53,515 nt of DNA, taken from assembly GCA_022510685.1 (NCBI GenBank), contig JAFLTA010000006.1:1-53515 (forward strand), given 5' to 3'. The notes under the pieces were generated by a model. That model was not told the DNA's origin. It searched no databases and was given only the letters and a program-made list of their open reading frames with translations. Positions 1 to 8,265 of this stretch are shown in pieces. Each line of letters starts with the position of its first letter. Positions within the stretch are counted from its first letter, which is position 1. The stretch comes from Lachnospiraceae bacterium. GTDB taxonomy: Bacteria; Bacillota; Clostridia; Lachnospirales; Lachnospiraceae. The translations under genes were made by a program, and so were the position numbers.

Positions 1-785
1 TGAAAAACATGGATCGTTATGATGACAGAGAAGTTATCATTACGAATCTTATTGATAGTTACAGGAAGTTGATGGAATTTGGAAAAAAACATTTAAATGA
101 TTCATTTGTTTTGGATGGAGATCAGAGTGTCAGTGCAAGAGACAAAATATTAAGAGAAATTGTATCTAATATTTTGGCACATAGAGATTATTCTAGCGCA
201 TATACTGCCCAATTTGTTATAGAGAAAGATAAGATATATACAAAAAATAGCAATTTGCCACATGGTCATGGTGAATTACGACTAAACGAGTTTGAACCAT
301 TTCCTAAAAATCCACCAATTTCTAAAATATTTAGGGAGATTGGTTATGCAGATGAATTGGGTTCTGGAATGCGTAATACCAATAAATATACAAAATTATA
401 TTCTGGTGGTACGCCAATCTTTATGGAGGATAGCATATTTGAAATATTGATACCGATGGAAAATGTTGCTGAATTACAAGTGGGACCGGAAGAAACTAAT
501 AAAGAAACCAAAAAAACTAATAAAGAAACTAACAAAGAAACCCAAAAAACTAACAAAGAAACTAACAAAGAAACCAACAAAGAAACCAAAAAAACTAACA
601 AAGAAATTACTAAGCAGATTATCGACATATTGATATCACAACCGGAGATTACTGTAAATAAAATTGCTGATGTTTTGAATATATCAGTAGGTGGAGTAAG
701 ATACCATATTAATAAAATGAAGAAATTAGGACTAATTGAGCATAAAGGTTCAACAAAGAAGGGAAAGTGGGTTGTGTACAAATAA
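1..785 (+). CDS. AlbA_2/RecG-like ATP-binding regulator, 5' end outside window
   Basis: The reading frame is open to the window edge (codons from base 3), so the first visible ATG at 9 is probably internal. The visible part matches the C-terminal half of the AlbA_2 plus HATPase_c_4 family, often called RecG-like DNA-binding proteins: it has the EIVSNILAHRDY block and the ELGSGMRN block that usually follows it. Such proteins are thought to act as transcription regulators and are common near mobile or defence genes. From about base 496 to 610 there is a low-complexity tract of Asn-Lys-Glu-Thr units, encoded by 12-15 bp tandem units. It links the ATPase-like part to a C-terminal winged helix (about the last 60 residues). 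The target is unknown. The family call is fairly secure; the role is inferred. Confidence 0.75.
   Translation, partial: KNMDRYDDREVIITNLIDSYRKLMEFGKKHLNDSFVLDGDQSVSARDKILREIVSNILAHRDYSSAYTAQFVIEKDKIYTKNSNLPHGHGELRLNEFEPFPKNPPISKIFREIGYADELGSGMRNTNKYTKLYSGGTPIFMEDSIFEILIPMENVAELQVGPEETNKETKKTNKETNKETQKTNKETNKETNKETKKTNKEITKQIIDILISQPEITVNKIADVLNISVGGVRYHINKMKKLGLIEHKGSTKKGKWVVYK
496..612 (+). repeat. Coding tandem repeat (Asn-Lys-Glu-Thr microsatellite)
   Basis: Short units close to AAAGAAACTAAC repeat about nine times in frame. They encode a hydrophilic linker of N, K, E, T and a single Q. Units of 12 and 15 bp are mixed, so slippage could change linker length without breaking the frame. Confidence 0.85.
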
Positions 786-847
786 AGTAAACAAATTGGC
801 TGATGGAATTAAATAATAATCAGAGAGGATAGTAGGCTAGTGACAAT

Positions 848-1156
848 ATGCACAAAATAATGAACGAAGATTTAATATATGAGATACTTTCCGTCGTTGA
901 GGAAATACCCGTGGGAAAAGTGGCTTCTTATGGACAGATTGCAAGGCTGATTGGCAGAGATAAAAATGCGAGGCTTGTGGGAAAAGTATTGAGCATGGCG
1001 GAGTATTATGGAGATTACCCCTGCCACCGTGTCGTAAATAGCGTGGGAAGAACGGCGCCTCATTTCACAGAACAGAGACGGCTGTTGATTGAGGAAGGTG
1101 TGGAATTTAAGGATAACGGATGTGTGGATATGAAAAGATACCAGTATGAAGAATAA
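848..1156 (+). CDS. MGMT-family (6-O-methylguanine-DNA methyltransferase-like) protein, DNA-binding domain only
   Basis: This 102-residue protein consists only of the C-terminal DNA-binding/active-site domain of the Ogt/MGMT family. It starts near the GKVASYGQIARLIG helix-turn-helix and carries the PCHRVV box with the alkyl-acceptor cysteine at residue 59. Alkyltransferase-like (ATL) proteins of this size usually have tryptophan in place of that cysteine, so this may be an active minimal enzyme or an ATL that kept the cysteine. The ATG at 848 has only a distant GAGGA (about 823); an ATG at 860 is an alternative start. A full-length Ogt homologue lies at 41799-42278. Repair of alkylated DNA is inferred from the family. 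Confidence 0.8.
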   Translation: MHKIMNEDLIYEILSVVEEIPVGKVASYGQIARLIGRDKNARLVGKVLSMAEYYGDYPCHRVVNSVGRTAPHFTEQRRLLIEEGVEFKDNGCVDMKRYQYEE

Positions 1157-1159
1157 GAT

Positions 1160-1210
1160 TTGACAAAAAATTGACTTTTTGTTGATATATTAAACGCAAT
1201 AGGTGCGTTT
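1160..1210 (+). promoter_or_regulatory. Promoter with adjacent hairpin, upstream of the two-component system
   Basis: TTGACA at 1160-1165 is followed after 17 nt by TGATAT at 1183-1188, a reasonable sigma-A promoter. A perfect 7-bp inverted repeat, AAACGCA (1192-1198) and TGCGTTT (1204-1210), sits at the expected transcription start and could be an operator or a 5' stem-loop. Confidence 0.45.
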
Positions 1211-1301
1211 GTCCTATGAGAAAAATGTTCTTGGCACATGCAGAGCTTTTGTGCAGGAGATGAGCTATTGTAAAAGCTGTAGTTACCAAATGGGGAATAC
1301 T

Positions 1302-1976
1302 ATGAAACAAAAAATTTTAATCATTGATGATGAAAAGATGTTGACCGATTTACTGGCGCAACATTTCAGGGATAACGGTTATCTGACATACATTGCAAAC
1401 AATGCCGGTGAAGCCATAGCGCAACTTGGCGAAAAGCCGGACATCGTTTTGATGGATATTAATATGCCGGATGTGGATGGTTTGACGTTGTGTAAAAATA
1501 TCAGAAATCATGTTGTCTGCCCGATTATTTTTCTGACGGCGCGTATTACAGAGCAGGATAAGATTAATGGATTAAGGATTGGCGGAGATGACTATATCAC
1601 GAAGCCTTTTAGTTTGTTGGAGTTGACAGCACGGGTGGAGGCACATCTGCGGAGAGACTTACGAAGCCGCACGGAACCAGATATTGTGTCTTCCGGGGGA
1701 CTGATTGTGAATATATCAGAGAGAACTGTTTTTTATGAAGGCTTGGAAGTGGAGTTGTCTAAAAGAGAATTTGACATTATGGAATTTCTCATATCCAATG
1801 CCAATCAGGTATTTGATAAAGAGCGCATTTATGAGGCAGTATGGGGATTGGATGCAGATGGGGACAGCAGTGTTATAAAAGAACACATACGGAAAATCAG
1901 AGCGAAGCTGTATAAGGTCACAGGAAAAGAGTATATCGAAACAGTATGGGGTGTTGGTTATAAATGGAAAAAATAG
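1302..1976 (+). CDS. OmpR/PhoB-family response regulator
   Basis: A receiver domain begins with KILIIDDEKM, the phospho-acceptor is Asp52 in LMDINMPDVDG, and the KPF switch lysine is present. A C-terminal winged helix follows, ending in ETVWGVGYKWKK, as in OmpR/VanR regulators. The length of 224 residues is normal. The frame is open upstream to 1203, but the homology starts at MKQKIL (ATG 1302) with GGGGA five bases before it, so that start is used. The kinase gene overlaps its end by 13 bp, so they form a co-translated pair. The likely target is the lipoprotein-ABC operon that follows, by analogy with VanRS/BceRS-like arrangements (inference). Confidence 0.9.
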   Translation: MKQKILIIDDEKMLTDLLAQHFRDNGYLTYIANNAGEAIAQLGEKPDIVLMDINMPDVDGLTLCKNIRNHVVCPIIFLTARITEQDKINGLRIGGDDYITKPFSLLELTARVEAHLRRDLRSRTEPDIVSSGGLIVNISERTVFYEGLEVELSKREFDIMEFLISNANQVFDKERIYEAVWGLDADGDSSVIKEHIRKIRAKLYKVTGKEYIETVWGVGYKWKK

Positions 1977-3511
1977 CTCACGAGAAAAAGAAAGATAATA
2001 AAAAAGAGAATCACAAATCTTCTTTAAGAAGAACGTTTATTTTTGCAGTTTTGTATTCGGTAATAACTGTGGTAATACTTTCCGGAATTACCATATGGGG
2101 ATGTTTGAAATGTCGTAAAATGCTCCTGCCGGATTCTAATGAGGTGAGTTTAAAGGTCACCAAAACATTTGATGATGGTACAAAAACGCAAATGAGTATG
2201 GTCATGGGATTGGGAAAAGAAAAAGAGCAGGAAACAGGGTCAAAAGAAAAAGAGCATGTGGCAGAGAAAAAAACAGAGGAGAAAAATGAGGAGCAAAACG
2301 AGGAGAAAAATATGTCGGAGACGATAGCCAAGGTGGAACTGGTTGAAGATGGCAGCGTATATTTTATACTTTCGTCTGATTCAGAAGAGGAATCGAAAGA
2401 TAACGGAATTAGAAAAAAAGAATCTAAAGAGAAAGAAAAAGAGCAACAGCTTAAAGAAAAAGAACTAGAACCTAAAGAAAAAGAACTTGAAGAAACAGAA
2501 CCAAATGAGAAAAAAGTCAAATACTCCATAGATAAGATTGAAAACAGTTATGAGGCGTTGTCGCCGAAAAGAAAAATAGCTTATACCGCAGCGTCTGTCG
2601 CTATGGTAGGGTTGCCGTTTATATATTCTGTGGCAGGGATTTTGATTTGCGGATTTTGGTTTTACAACAAGAAGCTGCAAAAGCCGATTGAAGTGTTGGC
2701 AGATGCCACGGAAAATATTGCAAAACAGGATTTGGATTTTTCTATAGAATATCACAGTAAAGATGAAATGGGGATGCTGTGTGATTCTTTTGAGGAAATG
2801 AGGCAGGAGTTATATGAAAACAGTAAAATGCTATGGCGGATGTTGGAGGAGAGAAAAATACTTCAGGCATCCGTGGCGCATGACCTGCGCAATCCCATAG
2901 CCATTATCGAAGGTTATGCAGAATACCTGCAGCTAAATATTCCGGAGGGCAGACTGGAACAGCAAGAAATACTGAATATAATAGATAATCTTGCGGAGTC
3001 GGCAAAGCGGTTAGAATACTATACCGATTCCATGAGGGATATTAGTAAATTGGAGGAATTGGAGCCCCATTTTTCGGACTGTAATTTACAGTCAGTATTG
3101 AGGGAAATGTCGGATGACTTTACCATTATGGCAGAGAATAAACATATTGATTTGCAGATTTCTAATACTGTTCCTGAAATCAATGGGAAGATGGATGCAC
3201 AGATTTTGTACCGCGTCCTTGAAAATATATTTTCCAATTCGTTGCGTTTTGCAAGAGAGAAAATCCTAATAGACTTTTCTCTAAAGGAGCATTTATTGAC
3301 GATAAAGGTATGGGATGATGGGGTTGGTTTTCCTGAAAAGATATTGAATAGCAAGAATAGATATACCCCATCCATGGACCAGTCCGGTGAGCATTTGGGA
3401 ATGGGCTTGGTGATAAGTAATATTCTGTGTAAAAAGCATGGGGGAGAACTGCGAATAGAGAATGGGGAGCAGGGAGGAGCCCGGGTTACCATTGTGGTAG
3501 AAGTAAAGTGA
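1964..3511 (+). CDS. Sensor histidine kinase with Lys/Glu-rich extracytoplasmic region
   Basis: The protein has 515 residues. A transmembrane segment at about 24-48 is followed by an external region of some 155 residues, a second transmembrane segment at about 205-233, a HAMP linker, a dimerization/phospho-acceptor helix with His306 in SVAHDLRNP, and an HATPase_c domain with N, G1 (DDGVGFP) and G2 (GMGLVISN) boxes. The external region is odd: it contains two long runs made almost only of Lys and Glu, with some Gln. That composition is rare for a folded sensor and suggests an extended charged rod or a ligand trap. The signal sensed is unknown. The gene overlaps the response regulator by 13 bp and is followed by a terminator. 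Confidence 0.9.
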   Translation: MEKIAHEKKKDNKKENHKSSLRRTFIFAVLYSVITVVILSGITIWGCLKCRKMLLPDSNEVSLKVTKTFDDGTKTQMSMVMGLGKEKEQETGSKEKEHVAEKKTEEKNEEQNEEKNMSETIAKVELVEDGSVYFILSSDSEEESKDNGIRKKESKEKEKEQQLKEKELEPKEKELEETEPNEKKVKYSIDKIENSYEALSPKRKIAYTAASVAMVGLPFIYSVAGILICGFWFYNKKLQKPIEVLADATENIAKQDLDFSIEYHSKDEMGMLCDSFEEMRQELYENSKMLWRMLEERKILQASVAHDLRNPIAIIEGYAEYLQLNIPEGRLEQQEILNIIDNLAESAKRLEYYTDSMRDISKLEELEPHFSDCNLQSVLREMSDDFTIMAENKHIDLQISNTVPEINGKMDAQILYRVLENIFSNSLRFAREKILIDFSLKEHLLTIKVWDDGVGFPEKILNSKNRYTPSMDQSGEHLGMGLVISNILCKKHGGELRIENGEQGGARVTIVVEVK

Positions 3512-3542
3512 TTTATACTTCTTGGCGTTTTAAAATGATTTG

Positions 3543-3573
3543 GACTGTCTGTGTGATGCAGGCAGTCTTTTTT
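3543..3573 (+). terminator. Rho-independent terminator after the two-component genes
   Basis: GACTGTCT (3543-3550) pairs with AGGCAGTC (3560-3567) with one G-T pair, followed by a run of T residues to 3573. Confidence 0.8.
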
Positions 3574-3589
3574 CGTAACAGGAAACACC

Positions 3590-3672
3590 TTGACGTTTTT
3601 TTGACTTTTCCAATATATGATTATTTCTACGGTGGTTAAATACTGATATTTAACCTTAGCAGAAATAATCGT
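3590..3672 (+). promoter_or_regulatory. Promoter region with nested dyad and shared 15-nt motif
   Basis: A possible promoter is TTGACG (3590-3595) with TATATG (3614-3619) 18 nt downstream. At the expected start lies CTACGGTGGTTAAAT (3627-3641), which also occurs at 29840-29854 before the HD-GYP gene. It is nested in two inverted repeats: GATTATTTCT (3619-3628) with AGAAATAATC (3661-3670), and GGTTAAATA (3634-3642) with TATTTAACC (3647-3655). It could be an operator or a structured 5' leader. No known riboswitch class fits. Confidence 0.55.
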
Positions 3673-3691
3673 AAACGGAGGAGTGAAAACG

Positions 3692-5239
3692 GTGAGGAAA
3701 GTAATTGCGATAGTAGCATTGTCAGTCTTTTTGGCAGGAATGTCCGGATGCAGTCAGACTGACAAGAGGGAAACATCAAATGAAGAAATCGTGACGGATA
3801 GTTCTAATCCGAACAATATGGCAGCAGAGAATACTGCCACAGACAGTCCCGATAGCGACAGCGATAAAAAAGCAGATAAAAAAAGTTCAAAAAATTCCCT
3901 TAGGATGGTAAGCGTGGGGGAGCATGATTGTTCTAATGAAAATGGATATTATTACATGGACACCCATGGTGATGAATTTGAATTAAAGAACGGAAAAATT
4001 GCATACCACATTATGTATATTGATTATGCTACGAGGAAAGAAGTGTTCTTATGCAATAATGCGGGATGTAAGCACAATTCAGAAGCATGTACATCGGTGT
4101 TTACAGGTGAAAATTTTGAATCCGGTATTCTATTTTTACACAATGGGAAACTGTATCTGTTAGATAAAGCTCCGGATGATGAGGGGGCAAGTTTATACAA
4201 TATGAGTGATTCAGAAGATTATCCCGGAATAGAGTTCCAAACGCATAATAATGATGCTAAGCAGAGTTTATACCGTATGAATCCTGATGGGACGGACAGA
4301 GAGAAAGTACTGGAGTTTGAAAAAGGGATTACGCTTGACAGTAATGTGCTGGAGGATGATAAAGGGCTCTACTTTATAGAGAAAAAAATAGAAAGTAAAA
4401 AACAGGGCTCAAAGTTGGAACGTTCGGTTGCTACGAAGAAAAAGCTGGTGAAACTAAATGATAAGACAGGGAAAAAAGAAACGGTCTGTGATTTGAAATT
4501 TGCTGACAAAAAAAATACCGCATGGTCTGTGATGGGCTGTTTTGATTCTTATCTGGTCATGGAAGCATATGTGATGAATCGCAAGTTGTCAGAGGAGGAA
4601 CAGATAAGAACTATTGAAGATGCCGATTTTGATAGGGAAATGGCAAAAAATTCCAAGATAGAATTTGCGGTAGTTGATATTACTACCGGGCAATTTAAAA
4701 AGATATGTTCTTTTGCTAATAAAGTATCCAACTCCTACACTCAAAAAGATGAATTTTTATATATGATCATAGAAGGAGAGAATAAGGTCAGGAAAATAGA
4801 TCTCACCAGTGGTCAGGAAAGTATTCTGGCAGAAATAGATGGTGTGGGTGTATGCTCGGTCTTTGACGGGAAATTAGAGTGTGTTTCCTGGGACGAGGAA
4901 AAGCAGAAAACAAAATATTATGTCAATCCGGATAACGGGAAAATAGAGAAAAAGACGATAGACCTGAAGGCAAAAACGACAGGATGGCCCATTGAATACA
5001 TGGCAGAAACAAAAAATCAGTTTTTAGTGATTTACGACTATAAGGCTCAGAAAGCAGAGCGTGATCCCAGAGATACCGGCGATGATGCCTATAATGTAGA
5101 ACAGAATAAAATGGCGTTGTTGAGCAAAGAGGATTATTACAATAATAAAGCAAACTATAAGCCGATTGCTATGGTAGGCTCCGGTGGTGCGGAAGCAGGT
5201 GTGGCAAGCGTTGTAGCAAGCAGCAGTGGGGCAGAGTGA
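3692..5239 (+). CDS. Putative lipoprotein with beta-propeller-like repeats
   Basis: A GTG at 3692 is chosen because GGAGGAG ends eight bases upstream; the earlier in-frame GTG at 3683 overlaps that site. The 515-residue product starts with a signal peptide ending MSGC, so Cys20 is the probable lipidation site. A Ser/Asn/Asp/Lys-rich spacer follows. The body has repeated short strand motifs such as GKLYLL and LYRMNPDG, which resemble DUF5050-type propellers. Near residue 125 it carries C-N4-C-x-H-x5-C, a cluster that may bind a metal or form disulphides. The gene sits 16 bp before an ABC ATPase and likely supplies an extracellular partner for that exporter. The ligand is unknown. Confidence 0.7.
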   Translation: MRKVIAIVALSVFLAGMSGCSQTDKRETSNEEIVTDSSNPNNMAAENTATDSPDSDSDKKADKKSSKNSLRMVSVGEHDCSNENGYYYMDTHGDEFELKNGKIAYHIMYIDYATRKEVFLCNNAGCKHNSEACTSVFTGENFESGILFLHNGKLYLLDKAPDDEGASLYNMSDSEDYPGIEFQTHNNDAKQSLYRMNPDGTDREKVLEFEKGITLDSNVLEDDKGLYFIEKKIESKKQGSKLERSVATKKKLVKLNDKTGKKETVCDLKFADKKNTAWSVMGCFDSYLVMEAYVMNRKLSEEEQIRTIEDADFDREMAKNSKIEFAVVDITTGQFKKICSFANKVSNSYTQKDEFLYMIIEGENKVRKIDLTSGQESILAEIDGVGVCSVFDGKLECVSWDEEKQKTKYYVNPDNGKIEKKTIDLKAKTTGWPIEYMAETKNQFLVIYDYKAQKAERDPRDTGDDAYNVEQNKMALLSKEDYYNNKANYKPIAMVGSGGAEAGVASVVASSSGAE

Positions 5240-5255
5240 GGGAAAGGAATATACG

Positions 5256-5984
5256 ATGTTGGAACTTAAAAATATTACAAAGAAATATGGGGAGAAGGTG
5301 GCACTGTCAGACGTATCTATGCGTCTGACAGAAGGGGTATATGGTCTGCTTGGACCGAATGGCGCAGGGAAGTCTACTTTAATGAACGTTATTACTGAAA
5401 ACTTAAAACCGGACGGTGGAGAGGTATTCTGGGATGGGAGAAACATTAACAAGTGGAAAAAGGAGTATCGGAGTATTCTTGGTTATGCACCACAACAGCA
5501 GGGACTTTATGATACATTTACCGGAAAACGATTTTTGAATTATATGGGAACTTTGAAAGAAATTCCCAAAAAGGAAATGAGGAATGAGATTGAACGGGTG
5601 GCAGGTTATGTAAATTTGATGCAGGTGCTCGATAAGCCGATTCGTACATATTCCGGTGGCATGAAACAAAGACTTTTGATTGCCCAGTCGATTATGGGAA
5701 ATCCTAAGCTGTTAATCATGGATGAACCTACAGCGGGGCTGGACCCCAAGGAGCGTATCCGAATCAGGGAAAAAATAAAGGAGCTTTCTGAGGGAAAAAT
5801 CATCGTGATTGCTACGCACGTTGTCTCGGATATTGAATCTATCGCAAAGGAGATTGTTATTCTGAAAAAGGGAGATTTGATTGCTAAGGCTCCGGTGTCG
5901 GAACTGTGTAAAAGGTATGGTGATGTAAATGGGTTGGAAGATGTATATATGCACATTTTTCAGGATGAGGTAGAGAATGATTAG
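5256..5984 (+). CDS. ABC transporter ATP-binding protein
   Basis: The 242-residue ATPase has Walker A GPNGAGKST, signature YSGGMKQRL, Walker B LLIMDEPTAGLDP and the H-loop ATHVVSD. It resembles the CcmA/NatA-type ATPases of exporters and bacteriocin-immunity pumps. The start ATG 5256 follows GGGAAAGGA; an in-frame GTG at 5226 lies inside the lipoprotein gene and has no clear site. It overlaps the permease gene by 8 bp. It should power the downstream permease. The ATPase at 13701-14555 is a paralogue. Confidence 0.92.
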   Translation: MLELKNITKKYGEKVALSDVSMRLTEGVYGLLGPNGAGKSTLMNVITENLKPDGGEVFWDGRNINKWKKEYRSILGYAPQQQGLYDTFTGKRFLNYMGTLKEIPKKEMRNEIERVAGYVNLMQVLDKPIRTYSGGMKQRLLIAQSIMGNPKLLIMDEPTAGLDPKERIRIREKIKELSEGKIIVIATHVVSDIESIAKEIVILKKGDLIAKAPVSELCKRYGDVNGLEDVYMHIFQDEVEND

Positions 5985-8253
5985 AATGACTTTTTTTGAG
6001 ATATATAAAATTTGGAGCCAAAAAAAATTTTTAGTTTCCGTTGTATTGATTATCATTGTCAATATTTTTCTTTTGTGGTATATCAACCTTTCGGACGGTA
6101 CCGAGCCGGAGTTATACTCCTATAAAGCCTTGGAAACAGATATTAAACACATGTCCGAGGAAGAAAAATACCAATACGTTGAAAAACTTTACGAGGACAT
6201 ACAGGGAATCCAAATAGTAAATGAAGTCCTAATGTACAGGTCTCTAGGTGGGGAGATGGGGCAGGCATTGGAAGAGCAGAAAATGCAGGAATATTCCCAT
6301 GTGTTTGAACAGTATTATGAAACCTTTCAAGAGGGGAGTTATCTGAAATACACCAAAACGCTAGAGCAGGAGGAAGCATTTATCCGGGAAATATATGAAG
6401 AAATGCAGAAAGTTTATTCCTATGATGATTATCTGGATAGTGTCCAGGAAAACAAAAATAATCTTGGAATGATTTCTATTTTTGCTCAAGCTGAGGATAA
6501 TTTTTCCAGCCGTAATATTGAAAAGAGTGCAAAGGACTATGAGAATCTTAAAGATATTAAGACCAGATTTTATCCGTCAAAAGGCATTGTGATTGCGACG
6601 GAAAATGTAATTTCAGACATGCTATTGGTGTTGTCTGTTATGCTGTTTGCCGGTTATTTAATGTATGAGGAAAAGGAAAAAAGACTCTTTTATATTATAA
6701 GAGCCACGGCAGGGGGAAGATTGAAATGTATTATTTCAAAACTTCTGGCAACATTTTTTCATTGTATCGTGATTACCGTACTCATATACGGTGCAAATCT
6801 CATGTTTTTTGGTGCGACAACCGGCATAGGAGACTTGTTCCGTAGCATTCAATCCATAGCTCCGCTTATGGAAAGTAACCTGCACTTAAACGTAATGGAA
6901 TATTGTCTGATTTCCATGTTCACAAAAGCAATGGTATTTTTCTGCTTTGGCGCATTTTTAGTCTTTGTAGCGGTTATCTCAAGACAAAGTTTTATTCCCT
7001 GGCTTGCAGGCTTTGGAATGCTTGTTGCGGGAGTCCTGCTATATTGTTATATCCCTGCCTATGCCACGGTAAACTGGCTGAAATACGTAAATTTTATCGG
7101 ACTGTCACGAACAGAAAATATTTATGGAGGTTATCTGAACTTTAATCTGCTTGGTCATGCGGCGTCAAGAATGGTTTTGTCTTTGGTGGTAATTTTATTA
7201 TGCGGGGTGGTGGGAGTCATCCTTTCCGTGGTTGCTTTTTTGAAATGGGGAAGGTTTGAGAATAAAAAAATTCAGATAGGGTTTCGCATAAATCTGAAAC
7301 CCCATTCCAATCTGCTGAGGCATGAAAGTTATAAAATATTGATAATGAATAAAGCTCTTCTCGTATTACTTCTGTTTATGTTGTTACTTGGATACCGTAA
7401 TCTGACAGCACAGTACATACTCACACCGAGAGAAACCTATTATCGGAGCATGATGTTAGAGTTGGAAGGAAAACTGACTGCGGATAAAAGGACAATGATT
7501 GAGGCTGAGAATGCACGATATGAAAAAGCCTTTCAAAAAATAGATGAAATAGATGCCCTGGTTGTTGCTGGGGAACTGGAGAAAAAAGCCGGAGATATGA
7601 TGAAAGAGCCATATTATAGTGAAGTGGTTTTTTATCCGCAATTTAAGAGAATATTGAAACAGTATGAATTTGTGAAAGAAACCAATGGAAAATTTATTTA
7701 TGATACCGGTTACTTATATTTATTTGGAGTCATAGATACCGATTTGCTATGGGATTTTATGCTGATTACGATATGTATTATTCTCGCGTTCGGAAACGTG
7801 ATGGCGATGGAGCGAGGGAGGCAGTCATGGAATCTTATCGCTGTTACGAAAAAAGGAAAAAGCGCTATTGTTGCCGGAAAAATTATTGTGAGTATAATCG
7901 GAACAATACTACTGACTAGTGTACCACTAATCTGCAGATTCATCAGCATCAGAAAAAATTATCCCATGCATGGGCTCTTAACTTCCTTACAGAGCATTCC
8001 GGAATATATGAAGTCTGGCATTCATGTTTCCATTATCGGCTGGTTTGTGATAATGGTATTTGTGGAGTTTTTGGCATCATTGATTGTAATGGTCGTTGTT
8101 TTCTTGTTTTCAAGACAGATGAAAACATGGTTGCAGGTAGCCTTTATTTCTGCTTTGGTGCTGGTGCTCCCTTTGGTATTGACGGCAATGGGATTTGATT
8201 TTGCAGGCAAGTTTTCCTTGCTTCCGTTGTATACAATGTTTCAATGTAGGTAG
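5977..8253 (+). CDS. ABC-2-type permease, apparent tandem fusion of two permease units
   Basis: The product has 758 residues. Its N-terminal half starts FFEIYKIWSQKKF followed by a hydrophobic helix, a large external loop (about 40-205), and a cluster of helices (about 210-430). A second unit starts near residue 455 with HESYKILIMNKALL and repeats the plan: helix, external loop, helix cluster. The separate permease at 14648-15667 (about 340 residues) begins with the same kind of block (ELYKIMKRKLVW). The protein therefore looks like two such permeases fused, so one chain may replace a homodimer. Export of a peptide, lipid or drug is possible; the substrate is unknown. It ends 12 bp from the convergent LRR-like gene, with no terminator between them. 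Confidence 0.8.
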   Translation: MIRMTFFEIYKIWSQKKFLVSVVLIIIVNIFLLWYINLSDGTEPELYSYKALETDIKHMSEEEKYQYVEKLYEDIQGIQIVNEVLMYRSLGGEMGQALEEQKMQEYSHVFEQYYETFQEGSYLKYTKTLEQEEAFIREIYEEMQKVYSYDDYLDSVQENKNNLGMISIFAQAEDNFSSRNIEKSAKDYENLKDIKTRFYPSKGIVIATENVISDMLLVLSVMLFAGYLMYEEKEKRLFYIIRATAGGRLKCIISKLLATFFHCIVITVLIYGANLMFFGATTGIGDLFRSIQSIAPLMESNLHLNVMEYCLISMFTKAMVFFCFGAFLVFVAVISRQSFIPWLAGFGMLVAGVLLYCYIPAYATVNWLKYVNFIGLSRTENIYGGYLNFNLLGHAASRMVLSLVVILLCGVVGVILSVVAFLKWGRFENKKIQIGFRINLKPHSNLLRHESYKILIMNKALLVLLLFMLLLGYRNLTAQYILTPRETYYRSMMLELEGKLTADKRTMIEAENARYEKAFQKIDEIDALVVAGELEKKAGDMMKEPYYSEVVFYPQFKRILKQYEFVKETNGKFIYDTGYLYLFGVIDTDLLWDFMLITICIILAFGNVMAMERGRQSWNLIAVTKKGKSAIVAGKIIVSIIGTILLTSVPLICRFISIRKNYPMHGLLTSLQSIPEYMKSGIHVSIIGWFVIMVFVEFLASLIVMVVVFLFSRQMKTWLQVAFISALVLVLPLVLTAMGFDFAGKFSLLPLYTMFQCR

Positions 8254-8265
8254 ATGTATAAAAAA

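Noticed and set aside
496-612. Regular repeats that could suggest a CRISPR array
   Set aside because: Units are 12-15 bp, in frame, without spacers, and encode a protein linker.
2011-2529. Ser-rich 172-codon frame on the minus strand
   Set aside because: It is the mirror of the Lys/Glu-rich region of the kinase gene and has no start signals.
3619-3670. Known riboswitch before the lipoprotein-ABC operon
   Set aside because: The conserved cores of the common classes (cyclic-di-GMP, TPP, SAM, glycine, fluoride, ZTP, preQ1) are absent.
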